Position numbers and translations under genes: made by a program. This document shows positions 56,788 through 64,000 of a DNA stretch of 64,000 nucleotides, piece after piece (within the stretch, counting starts at the first letter, position 1; each line of letters starts with the position of its first letter). Source of the stretch: CAZBUK01 sp964495085 (lineage in GTDB: Bacteria > Bacteroidota > Ignavibacteria > T3Sed10-11); NCBI GenBank assembly GCA_964495085.1, contig CAZBUK010000008.1:1-64000 (forward strand), read 5' to 3'. The notes under the pieces were generated by a model. That model did not search any database, was not told the DNA's origin, and worked only from the letters and a program-made list of their open reading frames with translations.

Positions 56788-59082
56788 ATGCGCGTTGCGA
56801 AACGAATAGATGTTGAAGGCATCGTCCAGGGGGTAGGTTTCCGCCCGTTCGTATACCGGTGCGCTCAGCAGACCGGGTTGAAGGGATATGTTGCAAACGA
56901 TCGGGACGGAGTCTATATCGTCGCGGAGGGAACTCCCGATACGCTCGATTCATTCGTGAGGATGCTCAGGGAGCAGGCTCCTCCACTTTCCCGAATCATG
57001 TCGGTGTGCGAACGGGAGCTTCCGATCAGAGGGTTCGACTCATTCTATATAGCGAAGAGCGAATCCGCTCCCGAGCGAACCGCGCTCATTTCCCCCGACG
57101 TGACCGTGTGCGCCGATTGCTACCTCGAATTATTCGATCCCGAAGACCGCCGCTACCGGCACCCGTTCATCAACTGCACGAACTGCGGTCCCCGTTTCAC
57201 GATTATCCAGGATGTTCCCTACGACCGGCCGAATACGACCATGGCTGTTTTTCCCATGTGCCCGGAATGTGCGACAGAATATGCCGATCCTGCAAACCGC
57301 CGGTTCCATGCACAGCCGAACGCCTGTTCAGTCTGCGGACCGCAATTGAGCCTGCAAAAGATCGACGGCGGGAAGATACAATCGGACGATGTCCCGCATG
57401 ACGCAGCCGATCTGCTCCGTGCCGGTAATATCATCGCTCTCAAAGGGATTGGAGGCTTTCACCTCGCCTGTAATGCGCTCGACAATGCGGTCGTTCTCGA
57501 ACTACGCACCAGAAAAAATCGTATCGATAAACCGTTCGCGGTGATGGTGCCCGATCCGTCATGGATCTACCGCATTGCAGAGCCGACAACGGACGAGCTG
57601 ACCTTCCTTGCTTTGAAGGAACGCCCAATCGTCCTGATGAAGAGAAAAGAAGGATCTCCGGTTTCCGAACACGCCGCCCCCTACAATACATACCTGGGAA
57701 TCATGCTTCCCTACACCCCGCTCCATTATCTCATCCTGCAGGATGTTCGCATGCCGCTCATCATGACAAGCGGCAATATCAGCGAAGAACCGATCGTTTA
57801 CCGGAACGAAGATGCTTTCGAGAGATTAAGAGGAATAGCGGACTATCTCGTCACACACAACCGGGATATACATATCCGCTGTGACGACAGTGTCGGGATG
57901 GTGGTGAACCGGAGACGGACACTGCTCAGGAGATCGAGAGGCTACGTACCGTATCCGGTGTCGATAGGCAGCGGCAGCCACCCTCCGATCCTTGCGGTCG
58001 GCGGACACCTGAAGAATACATTCTGTCTCCTGCGGAAGAACCACGCATTTCTAAGCCATCACATCGGCGATCTCGAAAATTACGAAACGCTCCGATCGTT
58101 CACCGAAGGCGTCGAGCATTTTAAAAATCTCTTTGCGGTATCGCCGGAGATAATCGCATACGATATGCATCCGCGGTATCTTTCGACACAATATGCGCTC
58201 GCTCAGACGGTCTCCGTCAGGATTCCGGTTCAGCACCACCATGCGCATGTCGCAAGCTGTATGGCTGAACATGGACTGGATCAAGAAGTGCTCGGCATCG
58301 CGTTCGACGGTACCGGATACGGCCCCGATGATACGATCTGGGGAGGCGAATTTTTACTTGCATCGCGATCCGACTTCCGGCGATTCGCTCGACTGGATAC
58401 GATGTTTCTGCCGGGGAGCGACGAAGCGGTACGGGAGCCCTGGCGCGCGGCATTGTCGCTCCTGTATTCGGTGTATGGCGAAAATACTCTTGAATTGAAC
58501 ATCCCCTTTATATTGCGCATAATGAGCGACTACGGCGAAAGACCCGGCATCATTATGAAAATGATGAACGGCCGGATCAATTCGCCGCTCACCTCAGCCG
58601 CAGGGAGATGGTTCGACGGTTTCGCCGCCCTGTGCGGCATCAGGCAGAGGGTGAACTACGAGGCGCAGGCCGCGATAGAATTCCAGATGTGCGCCGACCA
58701 TGACGCGGAGGGCTCGTACGATTACGATGTCGATACGTCCGTCGACCCATGTGTGGTTCGCTTCGGCAGAACGATAGAAGCCGTGGTACAGGATCTGAAC
58801 GATCGAACCGGCGTATCACGTATCTCGGGTAAATTCCATAACACTCTATCCTCTGTCGCCGGAACCGTTGCGGAGGTCGCCCGTGAACGGTCGGGAATCT
58901 CCGCCGCGGTGCTTACCGGAGGGGTGTTCCAGAATCAGCTGCTGCTCGGGAAAAGTATTCGTGAATTGGAGCGGAGAGGATTCGAAGTATACACGCACTC
59001 GATGATACCCCCGAACGACGGCGGACTCTCACTGGGCCAGGCGGCCGTTGCGCTCGAACGAGCCGGCCGGGGTTTACTCTGA
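56788..59082 (+). CDS. hypF: Carbamoyltransferase HypF
   Basis: A 764-aa enzyme that starts the CN ligand of the NiFe site by transferring carbamoyl to the HypE cysteine. Domains: acylphosphatase (about 5-92, GIVQGVGFRPFVYR), two zinc-finger units (about 108-185, CADCYLELFD, NCTNCGPRFT, CPECATEY, CSVCGPQL), YrdC-like (about 200-385, KGIGGFHLACNA, KNRIDKPFAVM) and a Kae1-like C-terminal domain (about 390-760, HHHAHVASCMAEH, GIAFDGTGYG, LTGGVFQN). Length is normal. ATG 56788 lies 138 bases after hypB. Confidence 0.97.
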   Translation: MRVAKRIDVEGIVQGVGFRPFVYRCAQQTGLKGYVANDRDGVYIVAEGTPDTLDSFVRMLREQAPPLSRIMSVCERELPIRGFDSFYIAKSESAPERTALISPDVTVCADCYLELFDPEDRRYRHPFINCTNCGPRFTIIQDVPYDRPNTTMAVFPMCPECATEYADPANRRFHAQPNACSVCGPQLSLQKIDGGKIQSDDVPHDAADLLRAGNIIALKGIGGFHLACNALDNAVVLELRTRKNRIDKPFAVMVPDPSWIYRIAEPTTDELTFLALKERPIVLMKRKEGSPVSEHAAPYNTYLGIMLPYTPLHYLILQDVRMPLIMTSGNISEEPIVYRNEDAFERLRGIADYLVTHNRDIHIRCDDSVGMVVNRRRTLLRRSRGYVPYPVSIGSGSHPPILAVGGHLKNTFCLLRKNHAFLSHHIGDLENYETLRSFTEGVEHFKNLFAVSPEIIAYDMHPRYLSTQYALAQTVSVRIPVQHHHAHVASCMAEHGLDQEVLGIAFDGTGYGPDDTIWGGEFLLASRSDFRRFARLDTMFLPGSDEAVREPWRAALSLLYSVYGENTLELNIPFILRIMSDYGERPGIIMKMMNGRINSPLTSAAGRWFDGFAALCGIRQRVNYEAQAAIEFQMCADHDAEGSYDYDVDTSVDPCVVRFGRTIEAVVQDLNDRTGVSRISGKFHNTLSSVAGTVAEVARERSGISAAVLTGGVFQNQLLLGKSIRELERRGFEVYTHSMIPPNDGGLSLGQAAVALERAGRGLL

Positions 59083-59237
59083 CGGATGTAAACTGTTTTT
59101 CCCCGAGAATATTTCGGTTTTTTTCGGATCCGGCTACCCTGACTCGTTCTTCTGGAAATTGCCTCCGGATTGCTATATATTAAACCCATGTCTGTTGTTG
59201 CAGCGTATTTCACGAATAAACGGTACGAGGAGTATAT

Positions 59238-59495
59238 ATGTGTCTGGGTATCCCCGGTAAGATCACCGAGATCTATGAGGAGAGCGGCCTGAAAATGGGA
59301 AAGGTCGATTTCGGGGGTGTAATTAAAAACGTCTGTCTGGAATATCTTCCGGATATCCGGGTCGGCGAATATACAGTGGTTCACGTGGGCTTCGGTATCA
59401 GCAGGCTTGATGAGAAAGAAGCTCAGGAGACACTCTCCTACCTCAACCAGATAGGAGCAATCGAGAATGAGCTGGGAGGCGGAGACGCAGATTAG
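59238..59495 (+). CDS. hypC: Hydrogenase maturation chaperone HypC
   Basis: An 85-aa chaperone that with HypD holds the Fe(CN)2CO group and hands it to the hydrogenase large subunit. The N terminus MCLGIPGKI supplies the essential Cys2; DFGGV and GEYTVVHVGFGISRLDE follow as in the family. GAGGAG stands just before the ATG. It lies between hypF and hypD. Confidence 0.96.
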   Translation: MCLGIPGKITEIYEESGLKMGKVDFGGVIKNVCLEYLPDIRVGEYTVVHVGFGISRLDEKEAQETLSYLNQIGAIENELGGGDAD

Positions 59496-59596
59496 GCCGC
59501 GTGGAGATGTTGAAATTAATTCAACTGCCGGCTTTAATCCCGGATCACGGCCGCGAATCCGGCCCGGGTACAGCTTCAATTTAACATCATATCAGC

Positions 59597-60718
59597 ATGA
59601 AATATATCGATGAATACCGCGATGCCGCCCTGATTCGCGCTGCGCTGGATCGTATCCGGACCACAGCGACGAAGAATTGGGCGCTCATGGAGGTATGCGG
59701 CGGGCAAACGCATACCATCGTCAAGAACGGCATTGATGAGTTACTGCCGCAGAATATCACCCTCATCCACGGACCGGGGTGTCCGGTATGCGTAACCCCG
59801 CTGGAGATGATCGATAAGGCACTGGCGATCGCGGCGCAGCCGGACGTCATCTTCACTTCCTTCGGCGACATGCTCCGCGTACCCGGTTCGGAGAAGAATC
59901 TCTTCACCGTAAAGGCCGAGGGTGGAGACGTACGCATTGTCTATTCCCCGCTCGACGCGTTGAATCTCGCTAGAAAAAACCCCGATAAGAAAGTCGTTTT
60001 TTTCGCCGTGGGATTCGAGACTACGGCGCCGGCCAATGCAATGGCAGTATGGCAGGCGAAACGACTCGGGGTAAAAAACTTCTCGATACTCGTATCGCAC
60101 GTCCTCGTTCCCCCGGCTATGAGAGCAATCCTCGACTCGCCCTTCAACAGCGTTCAGGGATTCCTTGCTGCCGGGCATGTATGCGCGGTCATGGGCTACG
60201 AGGAATACGAGCCGATGGCGGAGAGGTATAAGGTACCGATCGTCGTGACGGGATTTGAACCGCTCGATCTGTTGCAGGGCATATATATGCTCGTCAGACA
60301 ACTTGAAGAAGGACGCCATACAGTCGAAAACCAATATAGCAGAACCGTCACACGCGAGGGCAACATTCCCGCCAGGGATCTCATCGGAAGAATATTTAGA
60401 ATCGGCGACAGAGCCTGGCGCGGCATCGGCATTGTTCCCGTGAGCGGTTACGTGCTGGCGGATGAATTCGCCGATCACGATGCCGAAAAGATCTTCGGAG
60501 ATATTTCCGGCATCGATTCGAAGGAATCCGAACTCTGCATTTCGGGACTCGTTCTCCAGGGAAGAAAGAAACCGCACGAATGCGCGGCATTCGGCAAAGA
60601 ATGCACGCCGGAGACGCCGCTCGGCGCAACAATGGTCTCCTCCGAAGGCGCCTGCGCGGCATATTATCATTACGGTAAGTATCGAATTCAGAGCGGGAGA
60701 TTTACGGAGAAAATATAG
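59597..60718 (+). CDS. hypD: Hydrogenase formation protein HypD
   Basis: A 373-aa iron-sulfur protein, the scaffold for assembling Fe(CN)2CO. Characteristic blocks are MEVCGGQTHTI (about 34-44), IHGPGCPVCVTP (about 61-72), TSFGDMLRVPGS and FFAVGFETTAPANA. The C-terminal cysteine set (LCISGLVLQG, HECAAFGKECTPETPLGA, SSEGACAAYY) should hold the [4Fe-4S] cluster. The gene is complete and ends 15 bases before the assembly gap. Confidence 0.96.
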   Translation: MKYIDEYRDAALIRAALDRIRTTATKNWALMEVCGGQTHTIVKNGIDELLPQNITLIHGPGCPVCVTPLEMIDKALAIAAQPDVIFTSFGDMLRVPGSEKNLFTVKAEGGDVRIVYSPLDALNLARKNPDKKVVFFAVGFETTAPANAMAVWQAKRLGVKNFSILVSHVLVPPAMRAILDSPFNSVQGFLAAGHVCAVMGYEEYEPMAERYKVPIVVTGFEPLDLLQGIYMLVRQLEEGRHTVENQYSRTVTREGNIPARDLIGRIFRIGDRAWRGIGIVPVSGYVLADEFADHDAEKIFGDISGIDSKESELCISGLVLQGRKKPHECAAFGKECTPETPLGATMVSSEGACAAYYHYGKYRIQSGRFTEKI

Positions 60719-60733
60719 AACCGTATCCGTCGG

Positions 60734-60833
60734 NNNNNNNNNNNNNNNNNNNNNNNNNNNNNNNNNNNNNNNNNNNNNNNNNNNNNNNNNNNNNNNNNNN
60801 NNNNNNNNNNNNNNNNNNNNNNNNNNNNNNNNN
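60734..60833. other. Assembly gap of 100 N
   Basis: Exactly 100 unknown bases, a standard scaffold spacer of unspecified true length. TCCGTCG occurs immediately on both sides (60726-60732 and 60834-60840), so the contigs may overlap or the gap may be an unresolved short repeat. It lies between hypD and hypE, so a small gene here could be missing. Confidence 0.97.
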
Positions 60834-60905
60834 TCCGTCGATCTCAAAAACCCCGCATCCCGTACTTGTCCGATCCTAAACCCCGATGCACGGTAACATA
60901 CATCT

Positions 60906-61922
60906 ATGAAAGACAGGAATTCCAGAATATTATTAGGACACGGAGGCGGAGGGAAATTATCCGCCGATCTGATCGGCGATATCTTTCTCCCTGCCTTCAA
61001 CAACGAGATTCTATCGCGGCTCGGGGATCAGGCGATCGTCTCGGTCAACGGGACGAGGCTTGCATTTACCACGGATTCCTTCGTCGTAAATCCGATATTC
61101 TTTCCCGGGGGAGGTATCGGCCACGTAGCCGTCTACGGCACCGTGAACGACCTCGCCGTCGGCGGAGCCACGCCGCTCTTTATAAGCGCGGGTTTGATTA
61201 TCGAGGAGGGCTTCCCGACCGATGATCTGCGCCGGATAGCGGAGGACATGCGCGCTGCATGCAAGCGCGCAAATGTACAGATCGTTACCGGCGATACCAA
61301 AGTCGTGGAGAAGGGAAAGGGAGACGGAATCTTCATCAACACTTCGGGAATCGGCGTCATCGACGACGACGCGTGCCTGTCCGCATCGCCGGTCGCTCCC
61401 GGAGACAAGATAATTCTTAGCGGACAGATCGGACTCCACGGCATGGCGATCATGTCGATTCGTGAAGGACTTGAATTCGAGACTTCGATCGAGAGCGATA
61501 CGATGCCCCTCCACACGCTCGTCCGTGCGATGCTCGCCGCCAGCAGTCGCATCAAATGGATGCGCGACCCGACCCGCGGAGGCGTTTCGAGTTCGTTGAA
61601 TGAACTCGCACTTTCCTTAAAACTCGGCATCGAGATATCCGAGAAGCTTATTCCGGTTCCCGGCGCGGTGAGATCCGCTTGCGAGATACTGGGGATGGAT
61701 CCGTTATACGTGGCGAATGAAGGGAAGCTTCTTGCCGTGGTCGAAACCGACGACACAGAAAAAATCCTTGCCGCGATGAGAAGCGATCCTGCGGGAACGG
61801 ACGCCGCGGTCATCGGTACGGTCACCTCGGAGCATCCGGGATTCGTCTTATTGAAGACCTCGATTGGAGGTATGAGAGTTGTGGATATGATAGCCGGAGA
61901 ACAGCTCCCGAGAATCTGCTGA
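60906..61922 (+). CDS. hypE: Hydrogenase maturation protein HypE
   Basis: A 338-aa PurM-like enzyme that turns the carbamoyl group into the CN ligand. The N-terminal GHGGGGKLSADLI, TDSFVVNPIFFPGG, GDTKVVEKGKGDG and RDPTRGGVSSSLNE are as in the family, and the chain ends in PRIC, with the cysteine that accepts the carbamoyl group as the last residue. It stands in the usual place after hypD, though the gap between them leaves the exact spacing unknown. Confidence 0.97.
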   Translation: MKDRNSRILLGHGGGGKLSADLIGDIFLPAFNNEILSRLGDQAIVSVNGTRLAFTTDSFVVNPIFFPGGGIGHVAVYGTVNDLAVGGATPLFISAGLIIEEGFPTDDLRRIAEDMRAACKRANVQIVTGDTKVVEKGKGDGIFINTSGIGVIDDDACLSASPVAPGDKIILSGQIGLHGMAIMSIREGLEFETSIESDTMPLHTLVRAMLAASSRIKWMRDPTRGGVSSSLNELALSLKLGIEISEKLIPVPGAVRSACEILGMDPLYVANEGKLLAVVETDDTEKILAAMRSDPAGTDAAVIGTVTSEHPGFVLLKTSIGGMRVVDMIAGEQLPRIC

Positions 61923-61939
61923 TCCCGCAGGTGCCGGCA

Positions 61940-63385
61940 TTAACCTCGATCGGGATATTCGGACTCGGCGATACTACCGAAATCTGCAGGGGATTTTACG
62001 CCGTTCCCGTTGGAGTCCTCCCCCGTTTCGATCGGAGATCCGTCGTGCACGATCCGCTTCCCGATATACCGGATTGCTTCCTCGGCAGCGGTAAATCCGC
62101 TCAGGATCGCTCCCTCGATGGTTGCGGGTAATCCTGTCTGGGTCCAGTCGCCGGCAAGAAAAACATTCGGCATGGAAGTCCGGCTGCCCGGACGCTTGTC
62201 GAGCAAGTCGGGACGCAGAGAAACCGTGGCGCGTTTTTCTTTGATGACTCTGAAGTGTCGCACGTCGTTCTGTTTCAGACGGGGAAAACATGCATGGAGA
62301 TCGGCAACCGCAAGTCTGAGCAATTCTTCCTGCGTCAACGCGACATAATCGTGTGCGCCGCTCATCACGAGCGAAACGTACGGCGTACCGCCGGCGCCGG
62401 CGAAATTTCCATCCTTTGAGAAGACCCAATGGAACGATCTTCCGACGAGCCCAGTCCTCTGCGGAAGCTCCCAATCGCCTTTAAGCCACACGTCGCATGT
62501 AATGATAGGCACAAACCTGTCGAATCTTCTTCCGGGAAAGTCCGGTCCGGTCAATAACGCAGCCGTATGATCAGGATTTCCTGTTAGTATGAACGCTTCC
62601 CCGCTGAACCTCTCACCCGACTTAACTACGGCCTCCGTCGCATTACCGCCGATGAATTCCAGCGAGGTAACCGCCGACCGCGTTCTGACGGCTCCGTTGT
62701 TCGCCTCGATAAATTTTACGGCGGGATCGATAAATACATCGCTGAGTCCGCGTTTCGGAGTAACGATGCTGACCGGTTCCGACGGCGAGAAGAGCGCGAT
62801 GAGAATCGATCTGACGAACAGTTCGGCGGACGCCAGCTCGGGCGATTCGTTCATGATCGAGACCGCGAGCGGATGCCAGAAGACCGCGCACGTACGGGGG
62901 GACTGACCCATCTTCTTTAGCCACTGTTCGACCGTTAGCGATTTAGATTTGCGCAACGCTCTGTCGGGATGATGATGGAGGAAGTATCCGGCCCGGACAA
63001 GAGATATTTTATCTCCCAGGTTAAGGAGACCGAACGCCAGGATCGATTTTATCAGGTGGTATCGTGATGCTTTATGATCGGGAAGCCGGAATACTGCGGT
63101 TCTGCCCGGTTCCTCGGCGAAGGAGAGTTCGAGACGGTTCTCGATCGATACAAGATCGGATGATCCGATCGCCGCGAGATACCGCAGGGTCTCAGTATAA
63201 CAGCTCAGAAGTACGTGCTGTCCGTTATCGAGAACGCTGCTGCTGTTTACGTCCAGGAAGGAATACGTCCTACCGCCCGGCCGCGAACCCTGCTCCAGCA
63301 CAACGGTGCGGAGCCCCTTTCCTGCGAAGCGGACGGCTGCGGCAAGTCCGCTCAGGCCTCCCCCCACAATTATTATATCTTTCAT
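61940..63385 (-). CDS. hpnE: Squalene-associated FAD-dependent desaturase (HpnE-like)
   Basis: A 481-aa flavoprotein of the carotenoid/squalene desaturase group; HpnE reduces hydroxysqualene to squalene in the HpnC-D-E route. The N terminus IIVGGGLSGLAAAVRFAGKG with VVLEQGSRPGGR is the FAD-binding fold, followed by DNGQHVLLSCY, ESPELASAELFV, SPSEPVSIVTPKRGLSD and the C-terminal FLAGDWTQTGLPATIEGAILSG. Its ATG overlaps the stop of the synthase gene by ATGA, indicating translational coupling. Assignment to HpnE rather than a carotenoid desaturase rests on this neighbour and the length. Confidence 0.9.
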   Translation of the reverse strand: MKDIIIVGGGLSGLAAAVRFAGKGLRTVVLEQGSRPGGRTYSFLDVNSSSVLDNGQHVLLSCYTETLRYLAAIGSSDLVSIENRLELSFAEEPGRTAVFRLPDHKASRYHLIKSILAFGLLNLGDKISLVRAGYFLHHHPDRALRKSKSLTVEQWLKKMGQSPRTCAVFWHPLAVSIMNESPELASAELFVRSILIALFSPSEPVSIVTPKRGLSDVFIDPAVKFIEANNGAVRTRSAVTSLEFIGGNATEAVVKSGERFSGEAFILTGNPDHTAALLTGPDFPGRRFDRFVPIITCDVWLKGDWELPQRTGLVGRSFHWVFSKDGNFAGAGGTPYVSLVMSGAHDYVALTQEELLRLAVADLHACFPRLKQNDVRHFRVIKEKRATVSLRPDLLDKRPGSRTSMPNVFLAGDWTQTGLPATIEGAILSGFTAAEEAIRYIGKRIVHDGSPIETGEDSNGNGVKSPADFGSIAESEYPDRG

Positions 63386-64000
63386 CGAAATAACAATAAT
63401 CTGTGTCTGAGCCAGATATTGACGGCGATAGCCATTTGCTGCAGTCTGTTCAGACGCATCTTCCCGTCGAATACGTTGAAATTATTCCGCTCGATCTTGC
63501 GGAGAATGTTAAAGTAGATCCGTTCCATAATCCTGGCAGCGAAGAAGTGCTTCCGGTCTTCCCGCGCGAGATAATGATCGGCGATTCCGTAATACGATCT
63601 CGCTCTTTCCGCCTGGAATTTCATGAGTGCGATAAATCGACCATCATACACGTGCTGCTTCAGGTCTTCCTCGGAGTAGCCGAATCGTCTGAGGTCTTCC
63701 TGCGGAATATAGATGCGGTCGCGCATCAGGTCCGATTTTACATCCCGGATGATATTCGTGAGCTGGAGCGCGATACCCAGGTTCTCAGCATATTTCTTCG
63801 TGTTTTCGCGTGAATATGAGAAAATCTCTGCGCACATGAGCCCGACCGTCGAGGCAACGCGATAGCAGTACGTATACAGCTCGTCGAACGATTCATATCT
63901 GTTCTTTTCGAGATCCATCTCCACGCCGCGGATGAGCTCCATAAAGTGATCTACCGGGATCTGAAACCTGTTGGCGGTTTGGCTGAGCTTGTTCAGCAGT
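63382..64000 (-). CDS. hpnD: Squalene/phytoene synthase family protein (HpnD-like), 5' end outside window
   Basis: The open frame continues to the window edge, so the N terminus is missing; at least 206 codons are present, read upstream of ATG 63942 as RFQIPVDHFMELIRGVEMDL. This is a trans-prenyltransferase: the second aspartate motif is visible in NIIRDVKSDLMRDRIYIPQED. Such enzymes join two farnesyl diphosphates to presqualene diphosphate (HpnD) or make phytoene. The overlap with hpnE favours HpnD. The first DxxxD motif lies outside the window or near its edge. Confidence 0.88.
   Translation of the reverse strand, partial: LLNKLSQTANRFQIPVDHFMELIRGVEMDLEKNRYESFDELYTYCYRVASTVGLMCAEIFSYSRENTKKYAENLGIALQLTNIIRDVKSDLMRDRIYIPQEDLRRFGYSEEDLKQHVYDGRFIALMKFQAERARSYYGIADHYLAREDRKHFFAARIMERIYFNILRKIERNNFNVFDGKMRLNRLQQMAIAVNIWLRHRLLLFR

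Overview
The window is about 64 kb of a bacterial chromosome with roughly 38 protein genes, no rRNA or tRNA that I can see, and one 100-N scaffold gap, so it comes from a draft or metagenome-type assembly. The organism is Gram-negative: it has LptD, a TonB-dependent receptor with its own ECF sigma/FecR pair, and an OmpA-family protein. Three proteins end in a type IX secretion (T9SS type A) sorting domain of the 'QNYPNPFNP' kind. Together with pyruvate:ferredoxin oxidoreductase, NiFe-hydrogenase maturation genes and frequent Shine-Dalgarno sites, this suggests an anaerobic or facultative member of the FCB superphylum outside Bacteroidetes proper (Ignavibacteria/Calditrichota/Marinimicrobia/KSB1-like). 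That placement is inference; no marker gene fixes it.

Layout. 0.6-1.5 kb: an isolated sigma-54-activator-like AAA+ protein whose Walker B and GAFTGA motifs are lost. 1.7-4.5 kb: secreted S9 peptidase. 4.5-9.3 kb: a minus-strand signalling cluster (pseudo-receiver/PAS protein, hybrid PAS kinase, PAS kinase). 10.1-14.7 kb: AI-2E-type membrane protein and a tricorn-like protease. 15.0-21.5 kb: a tight four-gene operon hlyD-like / VTC polyphosphate polymerase / DUF4956 / CotH with a T9SS tail. 21.9-23.5 kb: a protein made only of PAS domains. 23.5-26.9 kb: two T9SS-exported cohesin-like proteins, one with a (Gly-Asp-Asn)n tract encoded by a 9-nt tandem repeat. 27.3-31.6 kb: a 988-aa protein built from about ten TPR-like modules, followed by a TonB-type protein carrying the same module on its cytoplasmic side. 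32.1-36.4 kb: TonB-dependent receptor, FecR and ECF sigma factor. 36.5-43.1 kb: lptD, ROK kinase, rarA, ftsB-like and ddl. 43.5-48.6 kb (plus strand): nifJ, a DHOD-like gene and a small zinc-finger protein. 48.9-50.8 kb: OmpA-family protein facing two small genes across a bidirectional terminator. 51.5-55.5 kb: two tandem Kef-type antiporters. 55.6-61.9 kb: hypA-B-F-C-D-E with the assembly gap between hypD and hypE. 61.9-64.0 kb: hpnE and the 3' part of a squalene/phytoene synthase gene running off the window.

How the parts may work together. The sigma/FecR/receptor set is a cell-surface signalling import system, and the TPR-TonB pair next to it could supply its energy coupling. The polyphosphate operon joins cytosolic polyP synthesis to a membrane partner, an envelope adaptor and a T9SS-exported CotH-type kinase. 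PFOR plus the hydrogenase maturation set fit ferredoxin-linked hydrogen metabolism, although no hydrogenase structural gene lies in the window. The most promising poorly described systems are the TPR/TonB module and the polyP-CotH-T9SS operon.
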